A stretch of DNA of 64,000 nucleotides from Streptomyces caniferus (GTDB lineage: Bacteria > Actinomycetota > Actinomycetes > Streptomycetales > Streptomycetaceae). Of the stretch, positions 45,348 to 56,189 are shown piece after piece. The first letter of the stretch is position 1. Each line of letters opens with the position of its first letter. The DNA lies in contig NZ_BLIN01000003.1 in NCBI RefSeq assembly GCF_009811555.1, positions 434,001 through 498,000 on the forward strand, given 5' to 3'. Both the position numbers and the translations under genes were made by a program. The notes beneath the pieces are model-generated. The model had not been told where the DNA came from, ran no database searches, and saw only the letters and a list, made by a program, of their open reading frames with translations.

Positions 45348-46864
45348 GGTCCTGTGCTTTCCGTGGTGGAGGGGCCGGTGGGCGCCGGTTCGGTGACCGG
45401 CACGTTCCAGAAGTGGTGCAGGGCGTACGAGCGCCAGGGGCGCCAGGCGTCCGCCCGCGCGGTCAGGCCGTCCGTCGGAACCCCGGCCCGGCGCATGCCG
45501 GCCAGTACGGCCACATCGCCGCTCAGCAGCACATCGGGGTCGCCGAGGGCTCGCATCCGGATGTAGCCCGCGGTCCACGGGCCGATGCCGCGCAGGCCGA
45601 GAAGCGCCCGTTCGGCGTCGTCCCGGTCGGCTCCGGCGTCCAGCGCGACCGTGCCGCCGGCGAGCGCGGCAGCGAGGGTGCGCAGGGTGCTCCGCCGCGA
45701 CTCGGGCATGCCGAGTTCCGCGAGCGAGGCCCCCGCCAGGTCGTCGATGCGGGGGAAGAGGTGGGTGAGCGCCCCGGACGGCTCCGGCAGCGGTTCGCCC
45801 CACCCGGCGACCAGCGCGCCGCCGAGAGCGCGCCCGGCCGCGACCGAGACCTGCTGGCCGAGCACGGCACGGACCGCGAGCTCGTCCGGAGCGGCGGCGC
45901 CCGGGGAGCGCAGACCGGGATGCCGGTCCACCAGGGGCGCCAGGACGGGGTCGGCGCCGAGCCGCTCGGCGACCGCGTACGGGTCCGCGTCCAGGTCGAA
46001 GAGGCGCCGCACCCGCTGCCCGGCGGTGGTGAGATCGCGCAGTTCGGTGAGGCGCAGCCGGCAGTCCAGCCAGCCGTCGCCGGTCGCCTCGTCGACCTCG
46101 GCGATGCCGGTGCCGTTCGGCAGTCGCAGAGTGCGTCGGTAGGTGCGGGCGCCGGGCTCGCCGACGATCTCCTCGATACCGGTGAGCGCGCGCCGCTGGA
46201 GGTGGTCGAAGAGCTGCCCCGCCGCGTACGGGCCGCGGAAGGCCAGGCGCAGCGGCAGCACCCCGGGCGTGGCGGGCGGCGCCACCGGCCCAAAGCGGGC
46301 CGTCTTTCCGGGGCGGGCGGCGCGCAGCCCGCTCGGCGTGAGGGCGTAGATCTCCTTGATGGTGTCGTTGAACTGGCGCACGCTGGCGAAACCGGCGGCG
46401 AACGCGATCTCGGCGGCCTGCAGGCCGGTGGTCTGCAACAGGACCCGCGCGGTGTGGGCGCGCTGGGCCCGCGCCAGCGCCACCGGGCCGGCGCCGAGCT
46501 CGGCGTTCAGCTGCCGCTGCACCTGCCGGGCGCTGTAGCCGAGCCGGGCCGCCAGCCCGGCGACCCCTTCCCGGTCCACCACGCCATCGCCGATCAGCCG
46601 CACCGCCCGCCCGACGACATCGGCGCGGGCGTTCCACTCGGCGGAGCCCGGCACCGCGTCGGGGCGGCAGCGGCGGCAGGCTCGGAAGCCGGAGCCCTGG
46701 GCGGCCGCGGCGGTCGGGAAGAAGGCGACGTTACGGCGTCGGGGCGTGGTGGCGGGGCAGCTCGGCCGGCAGTAGATCCCGGTCGTGGACACCGCGAAGA
46801 AGAACGCGCCGTCGAATCGGGCGTCCCTGCTGCGCACCGCCTCGTACCTGCTGTCCTCATGCAT
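45344..46864 (-). CDS. alkA: Ada-AlkA fusion: methylphosphotriester sensor, AraC HTH and 3-methyladenine glycosylase
   Basis: This 506-aa protein joins an Ada N-terminal domain (zinc Cys in YCRPSC and FRACRRCRP, about 33-70), an AraC-type HTH (about 85-180, LGYSARQVQRQL and AFAAGFASVRQFNDTIKE) and an AlkA N- and C-terminal glycosylase (about 200-490). The glycosylase has the HhH motif GLRGIGPWTAGYI and, after it, GDPDVLLSGDVAV with the catalytic Asp. The protein can both sense methyl damage and excise bases, and probably activates its own operon (alkA-ogt-2OG). ATG 46864 and an adjacent GTG 46867 are both possible starts. Confidence 0.94.
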   Translation of the reverse strand: MHEDSRYEAVRSRDARFDGAFFFAVSTTGIYCRPSCPATTPRRRNVAFFPTAAAAQGSGFRACRRCRPDAVPGSAEWNARADVVGRAVRLIGDGVVDREGVAGLAARLGYSARQVQRQLNAELGAGPVALARAQRAHTARVLLQTTGLQAAEIAFAAGFASVRQFNDTIKEIYALTPSGLRAARPGKTARFGPVAPPATPGVLPLRLAFRGPYAAGQLFDHLQRRALTGIEEIVGEPGARTYRRTLRLPNGTGIAEVDEATGDGWLDCRLRLTELRDLTTAGQRVRRLFDLDADPYAVAERLGADPVLAPLVDRHPGLRSPGAAAPDELAVRAVLGQQVSVAAGRALGGALVAGWGEPLPEPSGALTHLFPRIDDLAGASLAELGMPESRRSTLRTLAAALAGGTVALDAGADRDDAERALLGLRGIGPWTAGYIRMRALGDPDVLLSGDVAVLAGMRRAGVPTDGLTARADAWRPWRSYALHHFWNVPVTEPAPTGPSTTESTGP

Positions 46865-46996
46865 CACAGGTCCACTGTGCAGCAGGTCAGGCGGCGGCGC
46901 TGGCGGAAATCGGACGGCGCGTTCGGGGCCCGCGCGAGCCGATCGGTAGGCGGCCCGGATGGCGGGCGGGCCAGGACGAGCCGGGGCGGACCCGGC

Positions 46997-47170
46997 TCAG
47001 GACGCCGCCGCGGCAATGACCACCAGGATCACCAGGATCACGAGTGTCTCCCAGCGCATGGCCCTCCGCAGGACGCTCAGGTCGGGCGAACCCGTCGACC
47101 GGCCGCTCAGCACGGAGCTTCCGCTGTCCGAGCCGTTGTCGCCGTAGTCGCTGTCCCCGCCGTCGCTCAC
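46997..47170 (-). CDS. 57-aa single-pass membrane protein
   Basis: A GTG start at 47170 is preceded by AGGAG 7 bp upstream. The peptide has an acidic Ser/Gly/Asp-rich N-terminal half (VSDGGDSDYGDNGSDSGSS), a basic patch RRAMRW and a C-terminal membrane helix ETLVILVILVVIAAAAS. It looks like a small C-tail-anchored protein. Function is unknown. Confidence 0.65.
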   Translation of the reverse strand: MSDGGDSDYGDNGSDSGSSVLSGRSTGSPDLSVLRRAMRWETLVILVILVVIAAAAS

Positions 47171-47396
47171 GCCGTACTCCTGTCGCTGCCGCCACTGACG
47201 AACCGGCAGCCCGGGGGCCGCCGTTCGTCAGCGTATGTCTTTCCGGCGCGGCGGCTCGACTCGCCGGTCGCGCGGCGCTGTGGGTGAGACGGGCAGGGGG
47301 TGCGGGGGTGCGGGGCGGCCCCGCGGGCAGCGGGAGTGCGGCCGGTGTCCGGGTCCGTCAGGCGCCCCAGCCGGGCGAGTCGGTAGCCGGACCGCG

Positions 47397-47624
47397 TCAG
47401 GCGGGCGGCATCGGCCAGTCGTCCAGCGAGCCGCCGCGCCATTCGACGAGCCGGGGGTCGTCCAGCGCGATGTCCTCGGCCGGACCGGCGACGCCCGCAC
47501 GGCGGAGGAATTCGGCGACATCGCCACGGCCGTGGGCCAGACCGACGATCTGCCCACGCACGGTCACCCGTCGGCCACCGGAAGGCGTCGGCGGGTGCAC
47601 GATGACAGGCGGATGCTCGGACAT
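47397..47624 (-). CDS. Conserved small protein, 75 aa
   Basis: The sequence MSEHPPVIVHPPTPSGGRRV continues with TVRGQIVGLAHGRGDVAEFL and ends LVEWRGGSLDDWPMPPA. It is soluble and resembles small conserved Streptomyces proteins without known function. The start at 47624 is preferred over 47702, where the added residues are Cys/Arg-rich and look non-coding. It is divergent from the P450. Confidence 0.72.
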   Translation of the reverse strand: MSEHPPVIVHPPTPSGGRRVTVRGQIVGLAHGRGDVAEFLRRAGVAGPAEDIALDDPRLVEWRGGSLDDWPMPPA

Positions 47625-47789
47625 GCATCCAGGGTGCGCCGCGCGCTCTGCTCGCGCATTTCGACAGCCGCCATGAGCATCAATCCTCGCCCCCGCACGC
47701 ATTCACTAGGCTGGCCGCCGGCAGGGACCACGGGACGGGCGTCCGGTGCCCCCGGAACCCGACCTCCGCGACGAGATCATGAGGCGACC

Positions 47790-49061
47790 GTGAACAACCC
47801 CATGGACTCAGCCGAGTTCTCCCGGGACCCGTATCCGCTGCTCGCCGCCCTGCGCTCGCGCGGCCCGGTGCAGCAGGTGCGGACGGACAACGGCCGTACG
47901 ACATGGGTCGTCACCGGATGGGCGGAGGCCCGGGCGGCGCTGGCGGACGCCCGCCTGTCGAAGGACACCGCCCGCTACTTCGCCGACCGGCCGAGCAATC
48001 GACGACTGGCCTCCGCCGTCAGCCGCACCATGCTCGCCACCGACCCGCCGCACCACGGCCGGCTGCGGAAGCTGGCGATGAAGGCGTTCACTCCGGCGGC
48101 CGTCGCACGACTGGAGCCCCGGATCCGCGCGATCGCGGAGGAACTGGCCGACGCACTGGCCGCGCGCGGGTCCGCGGATCTCGTCGAGGACTTCGCCGAG
48201 CCGCTGCCGATCGCGGTGATCAGCGAGATGCTGGGGCTGCCGGAGCAGGACCGGGCGGCGGTGCGGCGCTGGTCCCACGACCTGTTCGCCGCGGGGGCCC
48301 CGGACACCGTGGACCGCGCCTCGCACGACCTCAGCGACTACATGACGCGGCTGATCGCGGCGCGGCGCGAGGACCTCGGGGACGATGTCCTCAGCGGTCT
48401 GATCGCCGCCCGCGACGAGGCGGACCGGCTTTCGGAGGCCGAACTCGTCTCGCTGGCCGTGCTGTTGGTGGTCGCGGGCCATGAGACGACCACCCACCTC
48501 ATCGGCAACGGCATGCTGGCCCTGCTCCGGGACGATGCGCTGCGCGCCCGCCTCCGGGCCGAGCCCGCGCTGCTCCCCGCCGCGGTCGAGGAATTCCTGC
48601 GCCACGACGCCCCGATCACCCTCGCGACCTTCCGCTTCGCCGTCGAACCCTTCGACCTCGGCGGCGCCCGGATCGATGCGGGGGATGTGGTGCTGGTGTC
48701 CCCCGGGGCCGCCAATCGCGATCCCGCCCGGTTCGTCGCGCCGGACGAGGTACGGCTGGACCGGCACCGCCGCGCGGGGCCGGTGGACCCTCCCGGCCGC
48801 CCGAACCGTCCCGGGTGCCCCCGACCTCCCGAGGGCCACGAGGGCACCGATCGCCCGGCCGGTCATCTCTCGTTCGGGCACGGTCCGCACCACTGCCTCG
48901 GCGCGCCGTTGGCCCGCGTCGAGGCCCGTATCGCCTTCGAGGTGTTGCTGACGCGCTTCCCCGGCATGCGGCCGGCGGTGGACAGTTGGGATGCGCTGGT
49001 CTGGCGTCACACGCGCTTGATGCACGGGCTGGCCGGCCTCCCGGTGGTCCTCGCCCCGTGA
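47790..49061 (+). CDS. Cytochrome P450 with Pro-rich insertion before the heme motif
   Basis: This 423-aa soluble P450 has AGHETTTHL (I-helix oxygen motif), EEFLR (ExxR), and the heme-binding loop FGHGPHHCLGAPLAR with the axial Cys. Just before it, a low-complexity insertion of about 25 residues (around RRAGPVDPPGRPNRPGCPRP) breaks the usual short PDRFDxxR-to-FGHG spacing. The GTG at 47790 precedes NNPMDSAEFSRDPYPL. An ATG at 47802 is an alternative. No ferredoxin gene is adjacent. Substrate unknown. Confidence 0.91.
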   Translation: MNNPMDSAEFSRDPYPLLAALRSRGPVQQVRTDNGRTTWVVTGWAEARAALADARLSKDTARYFADRPSNRRLASAVSRTMLATDPPHHGRLRKLAMKAFTPAAVARLEPRIRAIAEELADALAARGSADLVEDFAEPLPIAVISEMLGLPEQDRAAVRRWSHDLFAAGAPDTVDRASHDLSDYMTRLIAARREDLGDDVLSGLIAARDEADRLSEAELVSLAVLLVVAGHETTTHLIGNGMLALLRDDALRARLRAEPALLPAAVEEFLRHDAPITLATFRFAVEPFDLGGARIDAGDVVLVSPGAANRDPARFVAPDEVRLDRHRRAGPVDPPGRPNRPGCPRPPEGHEGTDRPAGHLSFGHGPHHCLGAPLARVEARIAFEVLLTRFPGMRPAVDSWDALVWRHTRLMHGLAGLPVVLAP

Positions 49062-49130
49062 TCGTGGCGCCCTGGACGGTCCGCTGAGCCCTCCCCCGCG
49101 GGCGTCTCACCGGTTTCGGGCAAGAGGAAG

Positions 49131-49162
49131 CCCCGGCCAGACGGGGGGGGAACTGGCCGGGG
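49131..49162. terminator. Terminator hairpin between P450 and glxR
   Basis: A 10-bp stem (CCCCGGCCAG with CTGGCCGGGG) closes a 12-nt G-rich loop, 69 bp after the P450 stop. It is between convergent genes. Confidence 0.7.
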
Positions 49163-49290
49163 CGGTTCAGGGTGGACGTCATCGACGCCCACACCTGTTT
49201 GAACGGTGAACAAGGGAGGGGTGTTCCGCGGGGCGACGTGAGGACCATCACGCCAAACCGGCACACATCCCCCGTCGCAGCCCCGAGGAC

Positions 49291-50187
49291 TCAGTTTCCG
49301 GTGGGGTGTCCGGAGAGGCGTTCGACGCCGCGCAGGAGGGCGGAGTGGTCGAGGCCGCCGTCGCCTTGGGCGCGCAGGGAGGCGACGAGGCCGGCGACGA
49401 CGGTGCCGACGGGGAGGGCGGCGCCGACGGTGCGGGCGGCGTCGGTGACGATGCCCATGTCCTTGTGGTGGAGGTCGATGCGGAAGCCGGGGCGGAAGTC
49501 GCGGTTTGTGAAGTTGTCCTTCTTGCGGGCCAGGACGGTGGAGCCGGCGAGGCCGCCGGCGAGGACGTCGAGGGCGGCGGTGAGGTCGACGCCGGACTTC
49601 TCCAGGAAGACGACGGCTTCGGCGCAGGCCTGGATGTTGACGGCGACGATGAGCTGGTTGGCGGCCTTGACGGTCTGGCCGCTGCCGTGGGGGCCGCAGC
49701 GCACGATGGTCTTGCCGAGGGTTTCGAGGAGGGGGCGGGCGGCGTCGAAGTCGGCCTGGTCGCCGCCGACCATGATGGACAGGACGGCTTCGAGGGCGCC
49801 GGCTTCGCCGCCGGAGACGGGGGCGTCCAGGACGCGGATGCTCTTGGCGGCGGCGGCCTGTGCGAGGTCGATGGAGGTCTGGGGGGTGATCGAGGACATG
49901 TCGATCAGCAGGGTGTGGGGGCGGGCGTTTTCGAGGATGCCGTCGGGGCCGTAGGCGATGGCCTCGACCTGGGGGGAGGCGGGGACCATGGTGATGACGA
50001 TGTCGGCGTCGGCGACGGCTTCGGCGATGGAGGCGGCCGCGGTGCCGCCGGCCTGTGCCAGCCGTTCGAGCTTGTCGGACTCCAGGGTGTGGCCGGTGAC
50101 GGGGTAGCCGGCCTTGATCAGGTTCTCGGCCATGGGCGAGCCCATGATGCCGAGGCCGATCCATGCGATCTTGGGCAGATTGCTCAT
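49291..50187 (-). CDS. glxR: 2-hydroxy-3-oxopropionate (tartronate semialdehyde) reductase
   Basis: This 298-aa beta-hydroxyacid dehydrogenase has the N-terminal NAD(P) motif GLGIMGSPMAENL, the substrate motif DAPVSGGEAGA, and the catalytic Lys in VKAANQ. It reduces tartronate semialdehyde to glycerate, the last step of the glyoxylate route from allantoin or glycine. It is downstream of hyi and gcl on the same strand, which fixes the assignment. The ATG at 50187 has GAGAGG upstream. Confidence 0.94.
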   Translation of the reverse strand: MSNLPKIAWIGLGIMGSPMAENLIKAGYPVTGHTLESDKLERLAQAGGTAAASIAEAVADADIVITMVPASPQVEAIAYGPDGILENARPHTLLIDMSSITPQTSIDLAQAAAAKSIRVLDAPVSGGEAGALEAVLSIMVGGDQADFDAARPLLETLGKTIVRCGPHGSGQTVKAANQLIVAVNIQACAEAVVFLEKSGVDLTAALDVLAGGLAGSTVLARKKDNFTNRDFRPGFRIDLHHKDMGIVTDAARTVGAALPVGTVVAGLVASLRAQGDGGLDHSALLRGVERLSGHPTGN

Positions 50188-50299
50188 CAGGTGCCTCTCA
50201 CATCTCAAATACGGTGCTGCGTCACGGGGCGGCGGGCCGCCGGGGTGCTGCGTCACGGGGGCGACGGGCCGGGCTGTCGTGGCCGCCGTTTGCGTGGTG

Positions 50300-51142
50300 T
50301 CAGGTCCGGGCCGGGCGCAGGGGGCCGGGCAGCCAGGCGAAGGCGCCGGCGCTGGGCCGGTCGCCGGGCTTGTACTCCAGGCCGGTCCAGCCGTCGTAGC
50401 CGGCCTTCGTCAGGCGGGCCAGCAGCGCGGCGAGGTCGAGCGAACCGGTGCCGGGGGCGCCGCGGCCGGGACTGTCGGCGATCTGCACATGCCCGGTCTT
50501 GGGCGTGTAGCGGTCGATGACCTCCTCGAGGTCCTCGCCGTTCATCGCCAGGTGGTAGAGGTCCATCAAAAACCGGGCGTTGTCCAGGCCGGTGGCCGCG
50601 TTCACCGCATCGACGACCTCGATGGCCTTCGGCGCGCTGACGATGGGGCAGTGGGGCGACTCGGGCGCGTTGAGCGCCTCGATCAGCAGCGTCCCGCCCA
50701 CCTCCGCCACCGCCCGCGCCGCGAAGGCCAGGTTCTCCAGCGCCAGCGCATCCTGCTCGGCGGCCGGCACGCCCTCGACGCGGTTGCCGTAGAGGGCGTT
50801 GAAGGACGTGCAGCCCAGCGAGCGGCCGAACTCCACCGCCACCGGCACATTCGCCCGGAACCGCTCCGACTCCTCACCCGGCACCGACAACGCCCCCCGG
50901 TCCGGCCCCGGCAACCGCCCCGCATAGAAGTTCAGGCCCACCAGCCGCGTCCCGGCATCGTCCAGCGCCGCACGCAGCGCCGCCAGCTCCCCCCGCTCCA
51001 CAACCGGGGCATCCACCCACGGCCACCACAGCTCCACCGCCGTGAAACCCGCCGCCCGCGCGGCCGCCGGCCGCTCCAGCAACGGAAGCTCGGTGAACAG
51101 GATCGACAGATTGACGTTGAAGCGCGTGTCCGTGAAACCCAT
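50300..51142 (-). CDS. hyi: Hydroxypyruvate isomerase
   Basis: This 280-aa TIM-barrel xylose isomerase-like enzyme starts MGFTDTRFNVNLSILFTELP. Family motifs are AGFTAVELWWPW, ALYGNRVEG, LIEALNAPE and MDLYHLAMNGEDL, with Glu/Asp/His metal ligands. It interconverts hydroxypyruvate and tartronate semialdehyde. The gene lies between gcl and glxR, in the usual order. The longer open frame to 51328 is Arg/Ala-rich and not coding. Confidence 0.93.
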   Translation of the reverse strand: MGFTDTRFNVNLSILFTELPLLERPAAARAAGFTAVELWWPWVDAPVVERGELAALRAALDDAGTRLVGLNFYAGRLPGPDRGALSVPGEESERFRANVPVAVEFGRSLGCTSFNALYGNRVEGVPAAEQDALALENLAFAARAVAEVGGTLLIEALNAPESPHCPIVSAPKAIEVVDAVNAATGLDNARFLMDLYHLAMNGEDLEEVIDRYTPKTGHVQIADSPGRGAPGTGSLDLAALLARLTKAGYDGWTGLEYKPGDRPSAGAFAWLPGPLRPART

Positions 51143-51264
51143 CAGGCCCGGCGCCCCTTCCGGATAGCAGATTTGTGATGCGGATCGATCGGAGCCGGGG
51201 GCCGCGGCGAGCCGGGCGAGTGGATCGAACACACCCCGGCCCGCCGCGCACCCCCGAACCGGTG

Positions 51265-53046
<1,782 letters not shown>

Positions 53047-53776
53047 CGAGTACTCCTGCGTCGACCTGTCACGGGCAAGCTCCGACGGAGGGCCGGAGGG
53101 GCTTAATTCCGCATCATGGAATTAATGTTTTGCTTTATGGAAGGAACGTAGAACGCGCCGGTCCACCCGTCAAGGGGAGGCCGGGCGTCCGGCGCCGGGA
53201 GATCCAGAACGAGGAGCGGGCGAGGGTGAGCGACGCACGGGGGTGAGGGCGGACCGGCGCGCGCGGGGCGCGTGGGCTCGACGTACGGGCGCGGCGACCA
53301 TGGGCGCGACCCCCGAAACCCGCCCCCACCCCGAGCCCCCGTGCAGCGGCAGGGGCGCCACCCAAGGCACAAGTCAGCAGCCACCGACAGGGGTTGACCG
53401 GACGGCACTACGAGGGCAGGGCGAATCCGCCCCGACGCTTACGACGAGACCCGGCCGTCGAAGAACAGGCGTTACCGATCCACCTACTGCATCAACCCGG
53501 GAAGCCCACCGGCGCAACCAAGGGGAATCACCGGAGAACCCAAGCCCCACTCCCCCTCGCCGCGCCATCCGCACCGGCGACGCCCTCGCCACCCCGCCGG
53601 ACCGGATAGGACCGAGGCGCCGGGCGGAACACTCTCCGGATTGCGGCGAGAGTTAGCCACTATCCACTGGTTGAACATTGAATGGGTGTTTTTCGATAAC
53701 CCGTGACGCCACTATTGATGGGCCCTGACCTGCGGCGCACGGATTCCGCGCCGACCGGAACGCGCACCCCCGAGAT
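53047..53776. other. 730-bp intergenic region upstream of gcl
   Basis: The region holds the gcl promoter and the palindrome at 53103-53125. Its open frames are short, with no ribosome site or recognisable product. The part at 53640-53720 is AT-richer than its surroundings. No gene is supported. Confidence 0.5.
53103..53125. promoter_or_regulatory. Perfect 8-bp inverted repeat upstream of gcl
   Basis: TTAATTCC and its complement GGAATTAA flank 7 nt, 57 bp upstream of the gcl start. The site resembles IclR/AllR-type operators (TTCC...GGAA), which control allantoin/glyoxylate genes in actinomycetes. A further TTCC half-site lies just upstream. The regulator is not in the window. Confidence 0.65.
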
Positions 53777-54400
53777 CTACATCCAGGGCGCGGGACCGGT
53801 GCGCGAGGCCCACGCGGCCAGCGCGTTCTGGTCATAGCAGCGAATGCCGTGCTGGGTGGCGTAGTTGGCGGCCGGCTTGGTGAACACGGACGTGGTGACG
53901 ACGACCGCGACCTGGGCGCCGTGCACGCTGTAGCACGTTCCGCCGAATCGCTGCAGGTCCGGCGAACCGACCTTCGTCGTCGGACCGTAGCGCTTGCACT
54001 GGATGACGATGCGGCGCCCGTCGGGCGCAAGGGCGGTCACATCGGCGCCGAGGTCGCCCGCCCCGCCGACACGCCGGGCGTCACGGCATCCGTCCCGCCG
54101 GCAGAGATAGGCGATCGCGTCCTCGAACTCCCGCGGATTCATGGCGTGATAGCGGCCGATTTCCATGGACTGAGCGGCCCGGATCTCGCCGAGCCGGGCA
54201 CGGTCGGCCGCCCGGACGCACTGGACGGCGACGAGGCCGCCCACGATCGCCACGAGAACGACCGCGGCGCCCACAGCCAGCCCGTCATGAATCATCAGGA
54301 CGAGCATGGCGATTCCCACGAGGACGCCGCAGCCCTTGCCGTAGAACACGAGGGCCTGGCGAGCGGTGGCACGCTGCGGACGCCGGGTGGGTGTGGCCAT
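53777..54400 (-). CDS. Membrane-anchored Mrr-like restriction endonuclease
   Basis: This 207-aa protein has a basic start and two adjacent membrane helices (about 18-60), then an Mrr_cat-type nuclease domain (about 82-200). The domain has the PD-(D/E)xK-like elements: PREFEDAIAYLCRRDG, GAGDLGADVTALAPDG and IVIQCKRYG, where D and QCK are the probable catalytic residues. It lies alone, without a methyltransferase. Mrr-type enzymes cut modified DNA. Whether this one does is unknown. The ATG at 54400 has AGGGGG upstream. Confidence 0.85.
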   Translation of the reverse strand: MATPTRRPQRATARQALVFYGKGCGVLVGIAMLVLMIHDGLAVGAAVVLVAIVGGLVAVQCVRAADRARLGEIRAAQSMEIGRYHAMNPREFEDAIAYLCRRDGCRDARRVGGAGDLGADVTALAPDGRRIVIQCKRYGPTTKVGSPDLQRFGGTCYSVHGAQVAVVVTTSVFTKPAANYATQHGIRCYDQNALAAWASRTGPAPWM

Positions 54401-54799
54401 GTTCGTCCCCCTGTGTCGGTATGCGGGGAGATTATCGGCAAAACCCCCACGGCGAGGGGCGTTTGCCCGCTTCGTCGAGGACGTCGTTCCGGTCGCCCGC
54501 ATGGCCCGGGCGACCGCTCTCGACCACACGCCTCCGACGCCGTACCGCTACGCCGTCCACCCGGCTCCACAATCCATAAACAGCCAGATTCCGGAGAGGA
54601 AACGGCGCCGCCGGACATTCGCCGAGTCACCGACCCGCGAACTCACCGGCTCACGAACTCACTGACGCGCCGACTCACTGACTCCCTTTTCGGCCATCGC
54701 ATTCCACGCCCGACTGTCACCCCACACGAAAAGCCCCGCCCGGCGACCGGGCGGGGCTTACGCAAAAGACCACTCCACACGCTTTACCGCACGTGCACT
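54401..54799. other. Intergenic region with short repeats and a terminator
   Basis: About 400 bp without a supported gene. Around 54620-54690 short ACTCAC/GACTCAC units occur four or five times. The hairpin at 54731-54759 ends the region. Confidence 0.5.
54731..54759 (-). terminator. Hairpin terminator after acyl-CoA dehydrogenase
   Basis: A 13-bp stem (AAGCCCCGCCCGG with CCGGGCGGGGCTT) closes a 3-nt loop, 40 bp downstream of the dehydrogenase stop at 54800. Confidence 0.8.
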
Positions 54800-56026
54800 T
54801 CAGCGGATCGGCATGCCCGAAATCGTCCGGGCGATCACCAGTCGCTGGATTTCGCTGGTGCCTTCGAAAATCGTGTAGATGGCAGCGTCGCGGTGCATCC
54901 GCTCGACCGGGTATTCGCGGGTGAAACCATTGCCACCGAGGATCTGCACGGCCTGGGCGGTGACCTTCTTGGCGACCTCGCTGGCGAAGAGCTTGGACAT
55001 GGAGCCCTCGGCGGAAGTGAACGGCTTGCCGGCCACCGCCATCCAGGAGGCGCGCCAGACCAGCAGGCGGGCGGCGTCGATCTGGGTGCGCATATCGGCG
55101 AGCTGGAAGGCCACGCCCTGGTTGTCGATGATCGGGCGGCCGAACTGGGAGCGGGTCTTGGCGTACTCCAGGGCCTCTTCGTAGGCCGCACGCGCGGTGC
55201 CGACCGCCATCGCGCCGACGGCCGGGCGGGAGGCCTCGAAGGTGGCCATGGCGGCGTTCTTCACGCGCTCGCCACCATTGTTGGCCTTCTCGCGGGCGCG
55301 GGCGAGGCGCTCGTCGAGCTTCTCCTTGCCGCCGAGCAGGCAGTGGCCGGGGACCCGGACGCTGTCCAGGACGACCTCGGCGGTGTGCGAGGCGCGGATG
55401 CCGTGCTTCTTGAACTTCTGCCCCTGGGAGAGGCCGGGGGTGTTCGGGGGAATGATGAAGGACGCATGGCCCTTGGAGCCGAGGTCGGGGTCGACGGCCG
55501 CGACGACGACATGGACGTTGGCGATCCCGCCGTTGGTGGCCCAGGTCTTGGTGCCGTTGAGCACCCACTCGTCCTTGGCCTCGTCGTAGACCGCACGGGT
55601 GCGCATCGCGGCGACGTCCGAGCCGGCGTCCGGCTCCGACGAGCAGAAGGCGGCGACCTTGACGTCGGCGGGGTCGCCGTACATCTGCGGGACCCAGGTG
55701 CCGATCTGCTCCTCGGTGCCGTTCGCGAGCACACCGACGGCAGCGAGTCCGGTGCCCACGATCGAGAGGCCGATGCCCGCGTCGCCCCAGAAGAGCTCCT
55801 CCATGGACATGGGGAGGCCGAGACCGGTGGGGTCGAAGAATTGCTGGGCGTAGAAGTCCAGCGAGTACAGACCGATCTTGGCGGCCTCCTGGATGACCGG
55901 CCAGGGGGTCTCCTCGCGCTCGTCCCATTCGGCGGCGGCGGGGCGCATGACGTCGGCCGCGAAGCCGTGAACCCAGTCACGGACTTCCTTCTGCTCGTCG
56001 TTGAGCTCCATGGTGAACTCGGCCAT
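54800..56026 (-). CDS. Acyl-CoA dehydrogenase
   Basis: This 408-aa FAD enzyme catalyses the first step of acyl-CoA beta-oxidation or branched-chain acyl-CoA breakdown. Motifs seen are [41 protein letters not shown], and [20 protein letters not shown] followed by [10 protein letters not shown] with the conserved C-terminal EGTSEIQ. The ATG at 56026 has GGAGGGG upstream. It is divergent from a TetR regulator with palindromic sites between. Chain-length specificity is unknown. Confidence 0.93.
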   Translation of the reverse strand: MAEFTMELNDEQKEVRDWVHGFAADVMRPAAAEWDEREETPWPVIQEAAKIGLYSLDFYAQQFFDPTGLGLPMSMEELFWGDAGIGLSIVGTGLAAVGVLANGTEEQIGTWVPQMYGDPADVKVAAFCSSEPDAGSDVAAMRTRAVYDEAKDEWVLNGTKTWATNGGIANVHVVVAAVDPDLGSKGHASFIIPPNTPGLSQGQKFKKHGIRASHTAEVVLDSVRVPGHCLLGGKEKLDERLARAREKANNGGERVKNAAMATFEASRPAVGAMAVGTARAAYEEALEYAKTRSQFGRPIIDNQGVAFQLADMRTQIDAARLLVWRASWMAVAGKPFTSAEGSMSKLFASEVAKKVTAQAVQILGGNGFTREYPVERMHRDAAIYTIFEGTSEIQRLVIARTISGMPIR

Positions 56027-56057
56027 GTCCCCTCCACTGCTGCCAGGCATTACTGTT

Positions 56058-56095
56058 GTTACTAGCGGTAACCCGCAGTGTGTTACTGGTCAGTA
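56058..56095. promoter_or_regulatory. Pair of small palindromes, TetR operator candidates
   Basis: GTTAC-5-GTAAC at 56058-56072 and TACTG-GT-CAGTA at 56084-56095 lie between the divergent dehydrogenase and TetR starts. Repeated GTTACT/TTACTG motifs suggest one or two operators for the adjacent regulator. Confidence 0.55.
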
Positions 56096-56189
56096 GAAGA
56101 TGTCAACTCCCCTGAGGACGAATTCACCGTGGAGATCGGGTGTTACGTTGCGCGAGCGCCACGGATTCACAAGGGTGGGGAGCACGACC

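Noticed and set aside
44835..46637. Apparent 600-aa fusion ending in Ogt
   Set aside because: The upstream part is the AlkA gene in another frame. Ogt has its own ATG in an ATGA overlap.
54620..54690. ACTCAC repeats as an attachment site or origin element
   Set aside because: The units are irregular, few and not palindromic. No integrase or replication gene is near.
53849..56065. 738-codon plus-strand frame across the nuclease and acyl-CoA dehydrogenase
   Set aside because: It is antisense to two well-supported genes and runs through a terminator hairpin.
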